In this document: positions 16,143 to 24,809 of the stretch, piece after piece
Layout: every line of letters starts with the position of its first letter
How positions within the stretch are numbered: the stretch's first letter is position 1
Assembly (NCBI GenBank): GCA_044222245.1
Contig: JBGANQ010000051.1
Span: forward strand, 1-64,000
Origin: CALFML01 sp044222245
GTDB lineage: Bacteria; Myxococcota_A; Polyangia; Palsa-1104; JAEUJZ01
Length of the DNA stretch: 64,000 nt
Reading direction: 5' to 3'
Notes under the pieces: model-generated
What the model saw: only the letters and a program-made list of their open reading frames with translations
Told to the model about the DNA's origin: nothing
Database searches by the model: none
Translations under genes and position numbers: made by a program

Positions 16143-17738
16143 ATGGCGACCTCTTTACCCGATTCCAGCAGCCCGGCGCGCCCGAGCCCCGGCAGTGATA
16201 ACCGCGTGGTGGTGATTGGCTCGGGCCTGGGCGGCCTGGCGGCGGCGATCCGCCTGCAGGCGCGCGGCTATCAGGTGACCCTGGTCGAGCAGCGCGACCA
16301 GGCCGGGGGCCGCGCCTACGTCTACCGCGACCACGGCTTCACCTTCGACGCCGGCCCCACAGTGATCACAGCGCCGTTCCTGTTTGAGGAGCTGTTCGCC
16401 CTGTGCGGCGAGCGCCTCAGCGACCACCTGGAGTTTGTTCCGGTGACGCCGTTTTATCGCATCCGCTTCCATGACGGCCGCATCTTCGACTACAGCGGCG
16501 ATGAGGAGGCGATGCGCGAGCAGGTGCGCCGCCTCAGCCCCGGTGACCTCGACGGCTACCAGCGCTTCCTGGCCGAGTCCGAGCGCATCTTCCGCGTCGG
16601 CTTCGAGCAGCTCGGCGACCTCCCATTTAATCACCTGTCGGACATGCTCAAGATCGTTCCGGCGATGGTCAAGCTGCGCTCGCACCTGACGGTGTACCAG
16701 CTGGTCAAGAAGTTCATCCGCCACCCCGACCTGCGCACCGTGCTCAGCTTCCACCCGCTGCTCGTCGGCGGCAACCCCTACAAGACGACGTCGATCTACG
16801 CCCTGATTCTGTTTCTGGAGCGCAAGTGGGGGGTCTGGTTCGCCCGCGGCGGCACCGGCGCCATCGTGCGCGAGCTGGTGGCGCTGTTCCAGCGGCACGG
16901 CGGTGTGCTGCGGCTTGGGGAAAAGGTAGAGCAGATCCTGGTGGCGCCCGGCTCGCCCAAGCCGCGCGCCACCGGCGTCCTCCTGCAGGGCGGCGTCACC
17001 CTGCCGGCGCACCTAGTGGTCAGCAACGCCGACGTCGGCTTCACCTACCGCTATCTGCTCCCGGAGTACGCGCGCACCAAGTACACTAACCACCGCATCG
17101 AGAACCTGCGCTACTCGATGGGCCTGTTCGTCGCCTACTTCGGCACCAGCCGCAGCTACCCGGACTGCGCCCACCACACGATCCTCCTTGGCCCGCGCTA
17201 CAAAGAGCTGCTCGACGATATCTTTACCCACAAGCGGCTGGCCTCTGATTTCTCCCTCTACCTGCACCGCCCGACCGCCACTGATTCATCTCTGGCCCCG
17301 GCCGGCAGCGACGCATTCTACGTCCTGTCTCCGGTTCCCCACCTGGGCAGCGCGCAGCCGGTGGACTGGACGCAGGAGGGACCGCGCTACCGCGACCGGA
17401 TCTACAAGATGCTCGATGAGACCATGCTGCCCGGCATGCTCAAGTCGCTCAGCACGACGCGCCACATCACCCCGCTGGAGTTCCGGGACGAGCTCTCTTC
17501 GCTGTACGGAAGCGGCTTCTCCGTCGAGCCGATCCTCCGCCAGTCGGCCTACCTGCGGCCCCACAATCAGTCCGAGGACGTCCAGGGTCTGTACTTTGTC
17601 GGCGGCGGCACCCACCCCGGAGCCGGCATGCCAGGAGTCCTTTCGACCGCCAAGGTCGTCGACCGCCTGATCCCCCGCCTGCCCGGCGCGCCCGAGGGCT
17701 CGCCGATTGCCGGAAGCCACGCGCACGAGTACACTTAA
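16143..17738 (+). CDS. crtI: Phytoene desaturase (CrtI-type)
   Basis: A 531-residue FAD-dependent desaturase or isomerase of carotenoid synthesis, membrane-associated, which would introduce double bonds into phytoene or a related polyene. The N-terminal dinucleotide fold reads VVVIGSGLGGLAAAIRLQARG (residues 22-42), followed by GGRAYVYRDHGFTFDAGPTV, the CrtI substrate-domain start. The C-terminal signature GLYFVGGGTHPGAGMPGVL lies near 481-499. Length and both signatures match CrtI. No phytoene synthase or cyclase is in the window, so the product (lycopene, neurosporene or a diapo-carotenoid) is not set. A GT1 glycosyltransferase at 26797-28155 could act on hydroxylated carotenoids but is distant. 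Confidence 0.9.
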   Translation: MATSLPDSSSPARPSPGSDNRVVVIGSGLGGLAAAIRLQARGYQVTLVEQRDQAGGRAYVYRDHGFTFDAGPTVITAPFLFEELFALCGERLSDHLEFVPVTPFYRIRFHDGRIFDYSGDEEAMREQVRRLSPGDLDGYQRFLAESERIFRVGFEQLGDLPFNHLSDMLKIVPAMVKLRSHLTVYQLVKKFIRHPDLRTVLSFHPLLVGGNPYKTTSIYALILFLERKWGVWFARGGTGAIVRELVALFQRHGGVLRLGEKVEQILVAPGSPKPRATGVLLQGGVTLPAHLVVSNADVGFTYRYLLPEYARTKYTNHRIENLRYSMGLFVAYFGTSRSYPDCAHHTILLGPRYKELLDDIFTHKRLASDFSLYLHRPTATDSSLAPAGSDAFYVLSPVPHLGSAQPVDWTQEGPRYRDRIYKMLDETMLPGMLKSLSTTRHITPLEFRDELSSLYGSGFSVEPILRQSAYLRPHNQSEDVQGLYFVGGGTHPGAGMPGVLSTAKVVDRLIPRLPGAPEGSPIAGSHAHEYT

Positions 17739-17909
17739 GAAAGTCCTTTCCCGACAGCCGTGAGCGCAGTCACTTTCCAGACTGAGCGACGAACCTGCGA
17801 CCTGACTCTGCGCATCCGGCGCCTAAACACCCACCTATCAGAGTGGGGGGCGGAGTTAGTATGCTCTTATAGATCCCCTCTGGCCTCTTGACCCGCCAAG
17901 GAGTCCGCC

Positions 17910-18281
17910 TTGAACCCGGCCGCTATCGCGATCTCTGTGGTTGCCCTGGAGCACCTCTATTTCATGGTGCTCGAGATGTTCCTGTGGCAGACCCCCCTGG
18001 GGCTGCAGACCTTCCACAACACGGCCGAGTTTGCCCAGAAGTCGGCGCCGCTGGCCGCCAATCAGGGCCTGTACAACGGCTTCCTCGCCGCCGGGCTGTT
18101 GTTCTCGCTGGTGCATCCGGCCGCGCGGTCGCGGGCAGTGCGCTCATTTTTTCTCGGCTGCGTCGTGGTGGCCGGGATCTACGGCGCGCTGACGGCGATT
18201 CCCAGCATCTTTTTCATCCAGGCGCTGCCAGCGCTCATCGCGCTCGCCCTTTTGCTCGGGCGACGCCAGTCCAGGGAGTGA
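17910..18281 (+). CDS. DUF1304 membrane protein
   Basis: A 123-residue protein of four hydrophobic helices with the DUF1304 pattern: an opening helix containing ALEHLYFMVLEMFLW, then FHNTAEFAQKSAPLAANQGLYNGFLAAGL. The family is widespread and of unknown function. The start is a TTG at 17910 placed 7 nt after AAGGAG, which decides the start in the absence of an ATG. It lies 38 bp before the hybrid histidine kinase on the same strand, so co-transcription is possible. Confidence 0.85.
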   Translation: MNPAAIAISVVALEHLYFMVLEMFLWQTPLGLQTFHNTAEFAQKSAPLAANQGLYNGFLAAGLLFSLVHPAARSRAVRSFFLGCVVVAGIYGALTAIPSIFFIQALPALIALALLLGRRQSRE

Positions 18282-18319
18282 GGGAGGCAGACCCAGTGTC
18301 GAGGCGCAGACGATAATAA

Positions 18320-21070
18320 ATGGCCAGAGGCAACCGCTCAGGGGAGTTCCGCCCCGTCTCCATCCCCGCCGCGGTGCAGAGCGGGGTGACAGGCGGTGTG
18401 CTCTGGGAGATGGCCCCGACCGCCATGGTCGCCTTCGACTCCGCCTGGAAGATCCTCGGCTGGAACCGCGCCGCCGAGCGGCTGTTCGGCTACAGCGCCG
18501 CCGACGTGCTCGGCCGCCCCTACCCGCTGCTACCCGCCGAGCAGCGCCCCGCCTTCGAGCGCGCCCTGCTCGCCGCCGGCGAGTCCAAGGGGGACGCGCC
18601 GCCGCCGCTGCTCGGCAGCGAGCGGCTGCACCGCAGCGGCCGCCGCCTGCAGCTGCGCGCCGCCCTCACCCGCGCCGGAGCCGCCGAGGCGCCCATCTTC
18701 ATCGAGTCGTTCGTCGAAACAAGCTCGCTCGAGCCGGTCGCCGGCGAGACCAGAGAGCCGCACCACACCGCCGAGGCGCTGCGCGAGTCCCAGGAGCGCT
18801 TCCGCGCCTTCATGGACAACACGCCCGTGGCGGCCTGGCAGGTCGACGCCGACAGCCGGATCGTCCTGGCCAACCCCGCCTACGCCTGGTTTACCGGCTA
18901 CAGCGCCGCCGAGGTCGTCGGCAAGACCGTCCACGAGCTGTTCCCCCCCGAGCAGGCCCAGGCCTACCGGGCGCGCGATGAGCAGGTGCTGCGCACCGGC
19001 CAGGCCCAGGAGTGGCGGCTGTCATTTCAGCGCGGCGATGGGACCGCGTGCGAGAGCCTGATCATCAACTTTCCCGTCCCCGGCCCCGCCGGCCAGCGGA
19101 TGATCGGCGCCATCGCGCTCGACCTGACCGAGCACCAGCTCCTGCGCGAGCAGATCCACCAGCAGGCGCAGCTCCTGTCCCACGGGCCGCAGGCGGTGAT
19201 TACCTGGGATCCGCAGGGCCGCATCCGCAGCTGGAACCGCGGCGCCGAGCTCACCTTCGGCTATAGCGCCGAGCAGGCCCTGGAGCTGTCCATCACCGAG
19301 CTTTTGCGCTCCGACGCCTCCACTGAGGTCGCCGATCACGTCCCACCGCTGGTCAGCCTGCTGCGGCACAACCAGGGCGAGCCTTTGGAAGTCGGGCTGT
19401 GCCAGAAAAATGGCGAGCCTTTCTTCGCCCAGATCCTGTGCATCCCGCTGAGCGACAGCGAGGGCGCGCCGCTTGGCACCGTCGCCTACGTGCAGGACAT
19501 CACCCAGCGCAAGCGCATCGAGGCCGAGCTCGGGGTCCAGCAGGCGCGCACCCAGGGCATCGTCAACACCGCCGTGGACGTCATCCTCACCGTCAGCGAC
19601 CAGGGGTTCATCGAGTCGGCCAACCCGGCGGTGCGGCGGCTGCTCGGCTACGAGCCGGAGGAGCTGCTCGGGCAGCACGTCTCGATCATCCTGGCCGCGC
19701 ACGCCCCCCACCTGCCCGAGGACCGCCTGCGCCACCCGCCCGGCGAGCCGCGCAGCCTGGGCATAAGCCGCGAGGTCTCGGCGCGCGCCAAGGACGGCCG
19801 CGAGATCCCGGTGCAGATGTCGGTGGGCGAGATGCGCCTTGGCGACCGCCGGGTGTTTGCCAGCATCCTCCACGACCTGACCGACCGCAAGCTGCTGGAG
19901 ATGCAGTTCCTGCAGTCGCAGAAGATGGAGGCGGTGGGCCTTCTGGCCGGCGGGGTGGCGCACGATTTCAATAACCTCCTCACCGCCATCAACGGCTACA
20001 GCGACCTGCTGCTGCGCACGATCAGCCCGACCAGCTCGACCTACAGCATGGTGCAGGAGATCCACCTGGCGGGGGCGCGCGCCGTCACCCTGACCCAGCA
20101 GCTCCTGGCGTTCTCGCGCAAGCAGGTGCTGGCGCCGGTGGTGCTGAGCCTTAGCCGGGTGGTCGCCGACATGGTCAAGCTGCTCGGCCGGCTGGTCGGC
20201 GAGGACGTGGTCCTGCAGACGGTGCTCGCCGACAACCTGTGGCCGTGCCGGGCGGACCTCGGGCAGCTGGAGCAGGTCATCATGAACCTGGCGGTCAACG
20301 CCCGCGACGCCATGCCCGGCGGCGGCCAGCTGACGCTCTCGACCAGCAACCTCACGGTCGACGATCCGGCGGCGCGCCTGCCCGTCGGCGACTACGTCTG
20401 CCTGACCGTCAGCGACAGCGGCTGCGGCATGGACCCCGCCACCCAGGCGCGGCTGTTCGAGCCGTTCTTCACCACCAAAGAGGTGGGGCGCGGCACCGGC
20501 CTGGGCCTGGCCACCGTCTACGGCATCGTCAAGCAGAGCGAGGGCTTCATCCTCGTCGACAGCGCGCTCGGCCGAGGGACCACCTTCCGCGTCTTTCTGC
20601 CGCGCACCCAGGCGGCGGTGAGCCCAGTCGCCGCCGGTCCACCGCGGCGCGACAGTCCGCCGGGGGCCGAGGTGATCCTGCTCGTCGAAGATGAGCTGAG
20701 CGTGCGCACCATGACCCAGCGCCTGCTCCAGCGCGGCGGCTACACCGTGCTGGCCGCCTCCAGCGCCGCCGAGGCGGAGCAGCTGTTCGCCGGCTCGGCG
20801 AGCCCGGTGCACCTGCTGCTCACCGACATCGTCATGCCCGGACCCAACGGCATCGAGCTGTCCACCCGGCTGCGCCGGCTGCGGCCCGAGCTGGCGGTGC
20901 TCTACATCTCCGGCTATGCCGAGGGCTCGCTGCCCGCCCGCAGCGCCTTGCCGGTGGGGGCGATGCTGCTCGCCAAGCCCTTCTCCTCCGACGTGCTGCT
21001 CAGCCGCGTCCGCGAGGTGCTCGACCGCGCCGTGCGGCGCCGCCGCAGCCGCTCTGACCCCGGCCACTGA
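18320..21070 (+). CDS. Hybrid sensor histidine kinase, four PAS domains plus receiver
   Basis: A 916-residue soluble sensor kinase with no membrane helix. Order: PAS near 30-100, PAS near 155-265 (SQERFRAFMDNTPVAAWQVD), PAS near 280-395, PAS near 405-520 (IVNTAVDVILTVSDQGFIES), dimerisation/phosphoacceptor domain with H548 in GGVAHDFNNLL, an ATPase domain with N box NLAVNARDAM, DSGCGM and GRGTGLGLATVYG, and a C-terminal receiver with phosphoacceptor D836 in LLTDIVMPG and the conserved Lys in LLAKPF. It probably senses a cytoplasmic signal (redox, light or ligand) through PAS and passes phosphate H to D in cis. The H-D-F-N-N type is common in myxobacteria. No partner response regulator adjoins it. 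ATG at 18320; TTG-started DUF1304 gene precedes it. Confidence 0.93.
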   Translation: MARGNRSGEFRPVSIPAAVQSGVTGGVLWEMAPTAMVAFDSAWKILGWNRAAERLFGYSAADVLGRPYPLLPAEQRPAFERALLAAGESKGDAPPPLLGSERLHRSGRRLQLRAALTRAGAAEAPIFIESFVETSSLEPVAGETREPHHTAEALRESQERFRAFMDNTPVAAWQVDADSRIVLANPAYAWFTGYSAAEVVGKTVHELFPPEQAQAYRARDEQVLRTGQAQEWRLSFQRGDGTACESLIINFPVPGPAGQRMIGAIALDLTEHQLLREQIHQQAQLLSHGPQAVITWDPQGRIRSWNRGAELTFGYSAEQALELSITELLRSDASTEVADHVPPLVSLLRHNQGEPLEVGLCQKNGEPFFAQILCIPLSDSEGAPLGTVAYVQDITQRKRIEAELGVQQARTQGIVNTAVDVILTVSDQGFIESANPAVRRLLGYEPEELLGQHVSIILAAHAPHLPEDRLRHPPGEPRSLGISREVSARAKDGREIPVQMSVGEMRLGDRRVFASILHDLTDRKLLEMQFLQSQKMEAVGLLAGGVAHDFNNLLTAINGYSDLLLRTISPTSSTYSMVQEIHLAGARAVTLTQQLLAFSRKQVLAPVVLSLSRVVADMVKLLGRLVGEDVVLQTVLADNLWPCRADLGQLEQVIMNLAVNARDAMPGGGQLTLSTSNLTVDDPAARLPVGDYVCLTVSDSGCGMDPATQARLFEPFFTTKEVGRGTGLGLATVYGIVKQSEGFILVDSALGRGTTFRVFLPRTQAAVSPVAAGPPRRDSPPGAEVILLVEDELSVRTMTQRLLQRGGYTVLAASSAAEAEQLFAGSASPVHLLLTDIVMPGPNGIELSTRLRRLRPELAVLYISGYAEGSLPARSALPVGAMLLAKPFSSDVLLSRVREVLDRAVRRRRSRSDPGH

Positions 21071-21079
21071 AGCCGGCGG

Positions 21080-21994
21080 CTACTCGGCAAAGTCGGCGGC
21101 GACGATGGCGCACGGCGGGCGCAGCCCGGGGACGCGCCGCGCTTCCAGGGGACGGCCCTGCTTGCCGCTGCCGCCCTGCCCCGGCGAGCCCGGCGGCGCC
21201 ACCACCAGCACCCCCTCGCCGAGCGCGGAGAACCGGCCATCCAGGTAGAGCTGCGCCGCCGCCCCGTAGCCGATAAGGCCGCGGTAGCGCAGCGGCTCGC
21301 CGTCGTACTGCAGCGGCACCGGCGCCGACTCGCGCGCGGCACCGATGTAAAATAGCGGCGCCTCGGGCCAGTCGCCGCTCGGCAGCCCGAGGTTGGGCGC
21401 CACCAGGCGGCCGCCCCACGGCGAGCGCTCGCTGTGAAACAGCTCCTCGGCCGAGGGCTGCCCGGCCATGCGCACCTCGCGGATGAGCAGCCGCAGCGGC
21501 TCGGGGAAGCTGCGATCGTAGGGTCCGGCCGGCGCGCCGCTGCTCTGCCAGATCCCGCCCAGGCTCTGCTCGGCGACGCTCACCGCTTCTCTTATGACCT
21601 GCCCGGCAGCGGTCACCTCCAGCGCCGCCGGCACCGTTCCCGAGTCGTTGCCGCGCATCCAAACCACGGCGCTACTGCCATAGCTGGCGGCGCGCAGCGG
21701 CTCCAGGCTCCACTGCAGCGGGTCCCAGCGCGCCACCTGATACCAGCGCCGCGCCGCCGCATCGCCCTGGACGAGCGCGAAGACCTTGCCCTGGCCGGCG
21801 CCGACCAGCGTCCCCCGGGCCGCCGCCAGCGCCACGAGCTCGGCGGGCGGCTGGACCTGCAGCGGCACCTGGCGGCTCCCGTCCGCGGTCGCCACGACCA
21901 GGGCACCCGAGCTCGCGTAGCACACAAGCTGCGGCGGCCCGGCGACCCCGCCCGGGGGAGTCGCCACCCAAGCGGACGCCAGGCTGGTGCGCAT
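21080..21994 (-). CDS. Hypothetical protein, possible beta-propeller
   Basis: A 304-residue protein rich in short beta-strand patterns with repeated G-x-L-V and x-W-x motifs (LVCYASSGALVVATADG, GAGQGKVFALV, SSAVVWMRGNDSG), suggesting a partial beta-propeller or WD-like repeat fold without the classic W-D ends. There is no signal peptide or membrane segment. I do not recognise a family. It converges with the hybrid kinase gene, the stops lying about 10 bp apart. The ATG at 21994 is chosen as the first in-frame ATG of the open frame. Confidence that it is coding rests on length and on codon third-position bias. Confidence 0.6.
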   Translation of the reverse strand: MRTSLASAWVATPPGGVAGPPQLVCYASSGALVVATADGSRQVPLQVQPPAELVALAAARGTLVGAGQGKVFALVQGDAAARRWYQVARWDPLQWSLEPLRAASYGSSAVVWMRGNDSGTVPAALEVTAAGQVIREAVSVAEQSLGGIWQSSGAPAGPYDRSFPEPLRLLIREVRMAGQPSAEELFHSERSPWGGRLVAPNLGLPSGDWPEAPLFYIGAARESAPVPLQYDGEPLRYRGLIGYGAAAQLYLDGRFSALGEGVLVVAPPGSPGQGGSGKQGRPLEARRVPGLRPPCAIVAADFAE

Positions 21995-22156
21995 ACGCCA
22001 GCTTTATCACGGAAGGGCGAGCCGAGGAATGCGGACGAGGCTCGCACTTCCTTGGCCTAGCGGCTAACATGCCGGGCAGGCCTGGATAAACTCCGGCGCC
22101 GCGGGCCATCCCCGACCCCGAAACGAACGACTGAACGAACCACCCAAGGAGTCCCC

Positions 22157-22801
22157 ATGGAATCGTCCAAGCAGCTGCCCCGCATCAACGAGCCGGCCCC
22201 CGACTTCAGCGCCATCACCACCCAGGGTCCCAAGAAGCTCAGCGATTACAAGGGCCACTGGCTGGTCCTGTTCTCGCACCCGGCCGACTTCACCCCGGTG
22301 TGCACCACCGAGTTCATCGCCTTCGCCGAGCGCTTCACCGAGTTCCAGAAGCGCAACACCGACATCCTCGGCGTATCGATCGACAGCATCTACTCGCACC
22401 TGGCCTGGGTGCAGGCGATCAAAGAGAAGCTCAACGTGACCATCCCGTTTCCGATCATCGCCGACCTCGACATGAAGGTCGCCGGGGCCTACGGCATGAT
22501 CCACCCCGGGGCGAGCGACACCTCGGCGGTGCGCAGCGTCTTTATTATCGACGACAAGCAGAACATCCGCGCCCTTGTCTACTACCCGATGAGCGCCGGC
22601 CGCAACATCGACGAGATCCTGCGGCTCCTGGACGCCCTGCAGACTGGCGACAAGCACGGCGTCGCCTGCCCGGCCGGCTGGCAGCCCGGCGACAAGGTGG
22701 TGGTCCCCGCCCCCAAGACCCAGCAGGCGGTGCAGGAACGGCTCGGCGACTCGTCGGTCGAGCTCAAGGACTGGTACCTCTCGCTCAAGAAGCTCGCCTA
22801 G
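22157..22801 (+). CDS. Peroxiredoxin (1-Cys, Prx6/AhpC-TSA family)
   Basis: A 214-residue thiol peroxidase reducing hydrogen peroxide and organic hydroperoxides in the cytoplasm. The peroxidatic cysteine is C49 in PADFTPVCTTEF. The C-terminal arm with CPAGWQPGDKVVVP (near 171-185) and the length place it in the Prx6 group; the second Cys in the arm is conserved in many bacterial members and may resolve the sulfenic acid. It has a strong AAGGAG ribosome site 7 nt before the ATG at 22157, in keeping with high expression. An aldo/keto reductase-like gene follows after 96 bp, so a detoxification pair is plausible. Confidence 0.93.
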   Translation: MESSKQLPRINEPAPDFSAITTQGPKKLSDYKGHWLVLFSHPADFTPVCTTEFIAFAERFTEFQKRNTDILGVSIDSIYSHLAWVQAIKEKLNVTIPFPIIADLDMKVAGAYGMIHPGASDTSAVRSVFIIDDKQNIRALVYYPMSAGRNIDEILRLLDALQTGDKHGVACPAGWQPGDKVVVPAPKTQQAVQERLGDSSVELKDWYLSLKKLA

Positions 22802-22897
22802 CCGGCTGCGCCCGGGCTCGCCGGCAGGGGGCTGACGAGTCCCTTTTGCTGTGGGGCCAGGCCGCGCTGCGCGTATCCTTTTGCAAAGGACCGCGCC

Positions 22898-23728
22898 ATG
22901 TCGACCGCCAGCCCCGCGCCCGCAGACACCTTCACCCACCGCTTCATCCCCGCCTTTGGCAAGCGAGTCCACCGCCTGGGACTCGCGACGAGCTACGGCA
23001 TCGACGAGGCCGGCGTGCGCGCCGCCTTCGCCGCGGGGATGAACTATGTCTTCTGCCCGCAGGGCGCCAAGGCGGGGCTCACCGATCCGCTGCGCGAGGC
23101 GCTGCAAAAAGACCGCGAGCGCCTGGTCGTCGCCACCGGCCCGAGCCTGGGCTTCTTCGGCGGCTCGGTGCGGCGCTGCGCCGACAAGATGCGCGACAAG
23201 CTCGGCACCGACTACCTGGATCTGTTCCAGCTGCACTGGCTGGGCAAGACCAGCGCCTGGACCGAGTCGACGGTGACGGCGCTGCAGGCGCTCAAGCAGG
23301 CGGGTCAGGCGCGCGCCATCGGCGTGTCGATCCACGACCGCCCGCGCGCCGGGCGCCTCGCCGCCGACTCGCCGCTCGACGCGCTGATGATCCGCTATAA
23401 CGCCTCGCACCCGGGGGCCGAGCGCGACATCTTCCCCCACTGCGAAAAGCGCCGGCCGGTGATCATCGCCTACACCGCCACCGACTGGCGCAAGCTGCTT
23501 GCCCGCCCGAGCGACTACAGCGGCCCGGTGCCCACCGCCGGCGACTGCTACCGCTTCTGCCTGTCGAGCCCCCACGTCGATCTGGTCCTGTGCGGCCCCG
23601 CCAGCGAGCGCGAGCTCAACGAAAACCTGCAGGCGCTGGAAAAAGGCCCGCTGTCCGCCGAGGAGATGACCTGGATGCGCGAGTTCGGAAGGCGCGTGTA
23701 CGGCAAGGGGCTGGTGAATCAGAAGTAG
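22898..23728 (+). CDS. Aldo/keto reductase-like protein with altered active site
   Basis: A 276-residue TIM-barrel protein of the AKR superfamily: TDYLDLFQLHWL (near 107-118), ARAIGVSIHDR (near 144-154), and a pattern near the end matching the NADP-binding loop (CGPASERELNENLQAL). Two usual catalytic positions look changed. The strand that normally ends in T-K reads VVATGPS (near 75-81), so the catalytic Lys appears to be Gly, and the Tyr-containing Y-G-x-x-E segment is replaced by YVFCPQGAK. It may therefore be a non-reductase paralogue or have shifted chemistry. Four cysteines punctuate it. It follows peroxiredoxin on the same strand. Confidence 0.75.
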   Translation: MSTASPAPADTFTHRFIPAFGKRVHRLGLATSYGIDEAGVRAAFAAGMNYVFCPQGAKAGLTDPLREALQKDRERLVVATGPSLGFFGGSVRRCADKMRDKLGTDYLDLFQLHWLGKTSAWTESTVTALQALKQAGQARAIGVSIHDRPRAGRLAADSPLDALMIRYNASHPGAERDIFPHCEKRRPVIIAYTATDWRKLLARPSDYSGPVPTAGDCYRFCLSSPHVDLVLCGPASERELNENLQALEKGPLSAEEMTWMREFGRRVYGKGLVNQK

Positions 23729-23742
23729 CAGAACGACCCCAT

Positions 23743-23757
23743 TGCGCAGCCTGCGCA
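23743..23757. promoter_or_regulatory. 15-bp palindrome, possible operator
   Basis: TGCGCAG-C-CTGCGCA is a perfect inverted repeat in the 95-bp gap between the aldo/keto reductase-like gene and the epimerase gene, about 65 bp before the epimerase ATG. It could be an operator or a short hairpin. No T-run follows, so a terminator is less likely. Confidence 0.35.
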
Positions 23758-23823
23758 GTCGATTGATTGCGGCGGCGCGGAGCACTCTGGTAACGTGCCG
23801 TAAATCACTCAGTGGACAAGGCC

Positions 23824-24792
23824 ATGCGATACCTCATCACTGGCGGGGCAGGGTTTGTCGGCTCGCACCTAGCCGAGGGGCTCCTGCAGCTCGGACACGA
23901 GGTCTCGGTCATCGATGACCTGAGCACCGGGACCATCCTCAACATCCGCCACCTCAAGGCGGAGCCGCGCTTCCACTACGTCATCGACACCTGCGCCAAC
24001 CGGCCGCTGCTCGCCGAGCTCGTCGATGAAGCCGACGTCATCTACCACCTGGCGGCGGCGGTAGGGGTCAAGCTCATCGTCGAGAGCCCGGTGCGCACGC
24101 TGGAGACCAACATCAAGCTCACCGAGCTCGTGCTCGAGCTGGCGCACAAAAAGAAGCGCCCGGTGTTCGTCGCCAGCACCTCCGAGTGCTACGGCAAGAG
24201 CGAGCAGTTCCCGTTCCAGGAAGACGGCGACCTGGTGCTCGGCCCGACGTCCAAGGGCCGCTGGTCGTACGCCTGCTCCAAGCTCATCGACGAGTTCCTC
24301 GCCATCGCCTACTACCGCGAGCGGCGGCTGCCCACGGTGGTCGGCCGCCTGTTCAACACCGTCGGGCCGCGCCAGACCGGCCAGTACGGCATGGTGGTGC
24401 CGACGTTTGTAAAGCAGGCCCTGTCCGGGCAGCCGCTGACGGTGTTCGGCGACGGCACGCAGTCGCGCTGCTTCACCCACGTGCGCGATGTGGTGGCGGC
24501 GCTGATCTCGCTCATGCAGCGCCCCGAGGCCTACGGCCAGGTCTTCAACATCGGCAACACCGAGGAGATCTCGATCAGCCAGCTGGCCGAGCAGGTGGTG
24601 CGGCGCACCGGCTCCAAGAGCCCGATCACCCTGGTCCCCTACGAGAAGGCCTACGAGCCCGGCTTTGAAGACATGCCGCGCCGGGTCCCCGACGTGAGCA
24701 AGATCGAGCGCCTCATCGGCTGGCAGCCGACCATTGGCCTGGCCCAGATCCTCGACGACGTGATCACCTCATTCCGCGAGACCGGGCGCTAG
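23824..24792 (+). CDS. NAD-dependent nucleotide-sugar epimerase/dehydratase
   Basis: A 322-residue extended SDR. The NAD-binding motif TGGAGFVGSH is at residues 6-15, the catalytic Ser lies in ASTSECYG, and the Tyr-Lys pair in WSYACSK. Downstream R-x-F-N-T-V-G-P-R-Q and FGDGTQSRCFTHVRD are typical of UDP-glucose/UDP-glucuronate-type enzymes such as 4-epimerases and UDP-xylose synthases. It acts on a nucleotide sugar for exopolysaccharide or O-antigen; the exact reaction cannot be told. I use the ATG at 23824 rather than the GTG at 23812 because the Rossmann strand starts right there. Neighbouring glycosyltransferases at 26.8 kb and 11.6 kb may use its product. Confidence 0.85.
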   Translation: MRYLITGGAGFVGSHLAEGLLQLGHEVSVIDDLSTGTILNIRHLKAEPRFHYVIDTCANRPLLAELVDEADVIYHLAAAVGVKLIVESPVRTLETNIKLTELVLELAHKKKRPVFVASTSECYGKSEQFPFQEDGDLVLGPTSKGRWSYACSKLIDEFLAIAYYRERRLPTVVGRLFNTVGPRQTGQYGMVVPTFVKQALSGQPLTVFGDGTQSRCFTHVRDVVAALISLMQRPEAYGQVFNIGNTEEISISQLAEQVVRRTGSKSPITLVPYEKAYEPGFEDMPRRVPDVSKIERLIGWQPTIGLAQILDDVITSFRETGR

Positions 24793-24809
24793 CGCGGCGG
24801 CGCTGCCCT

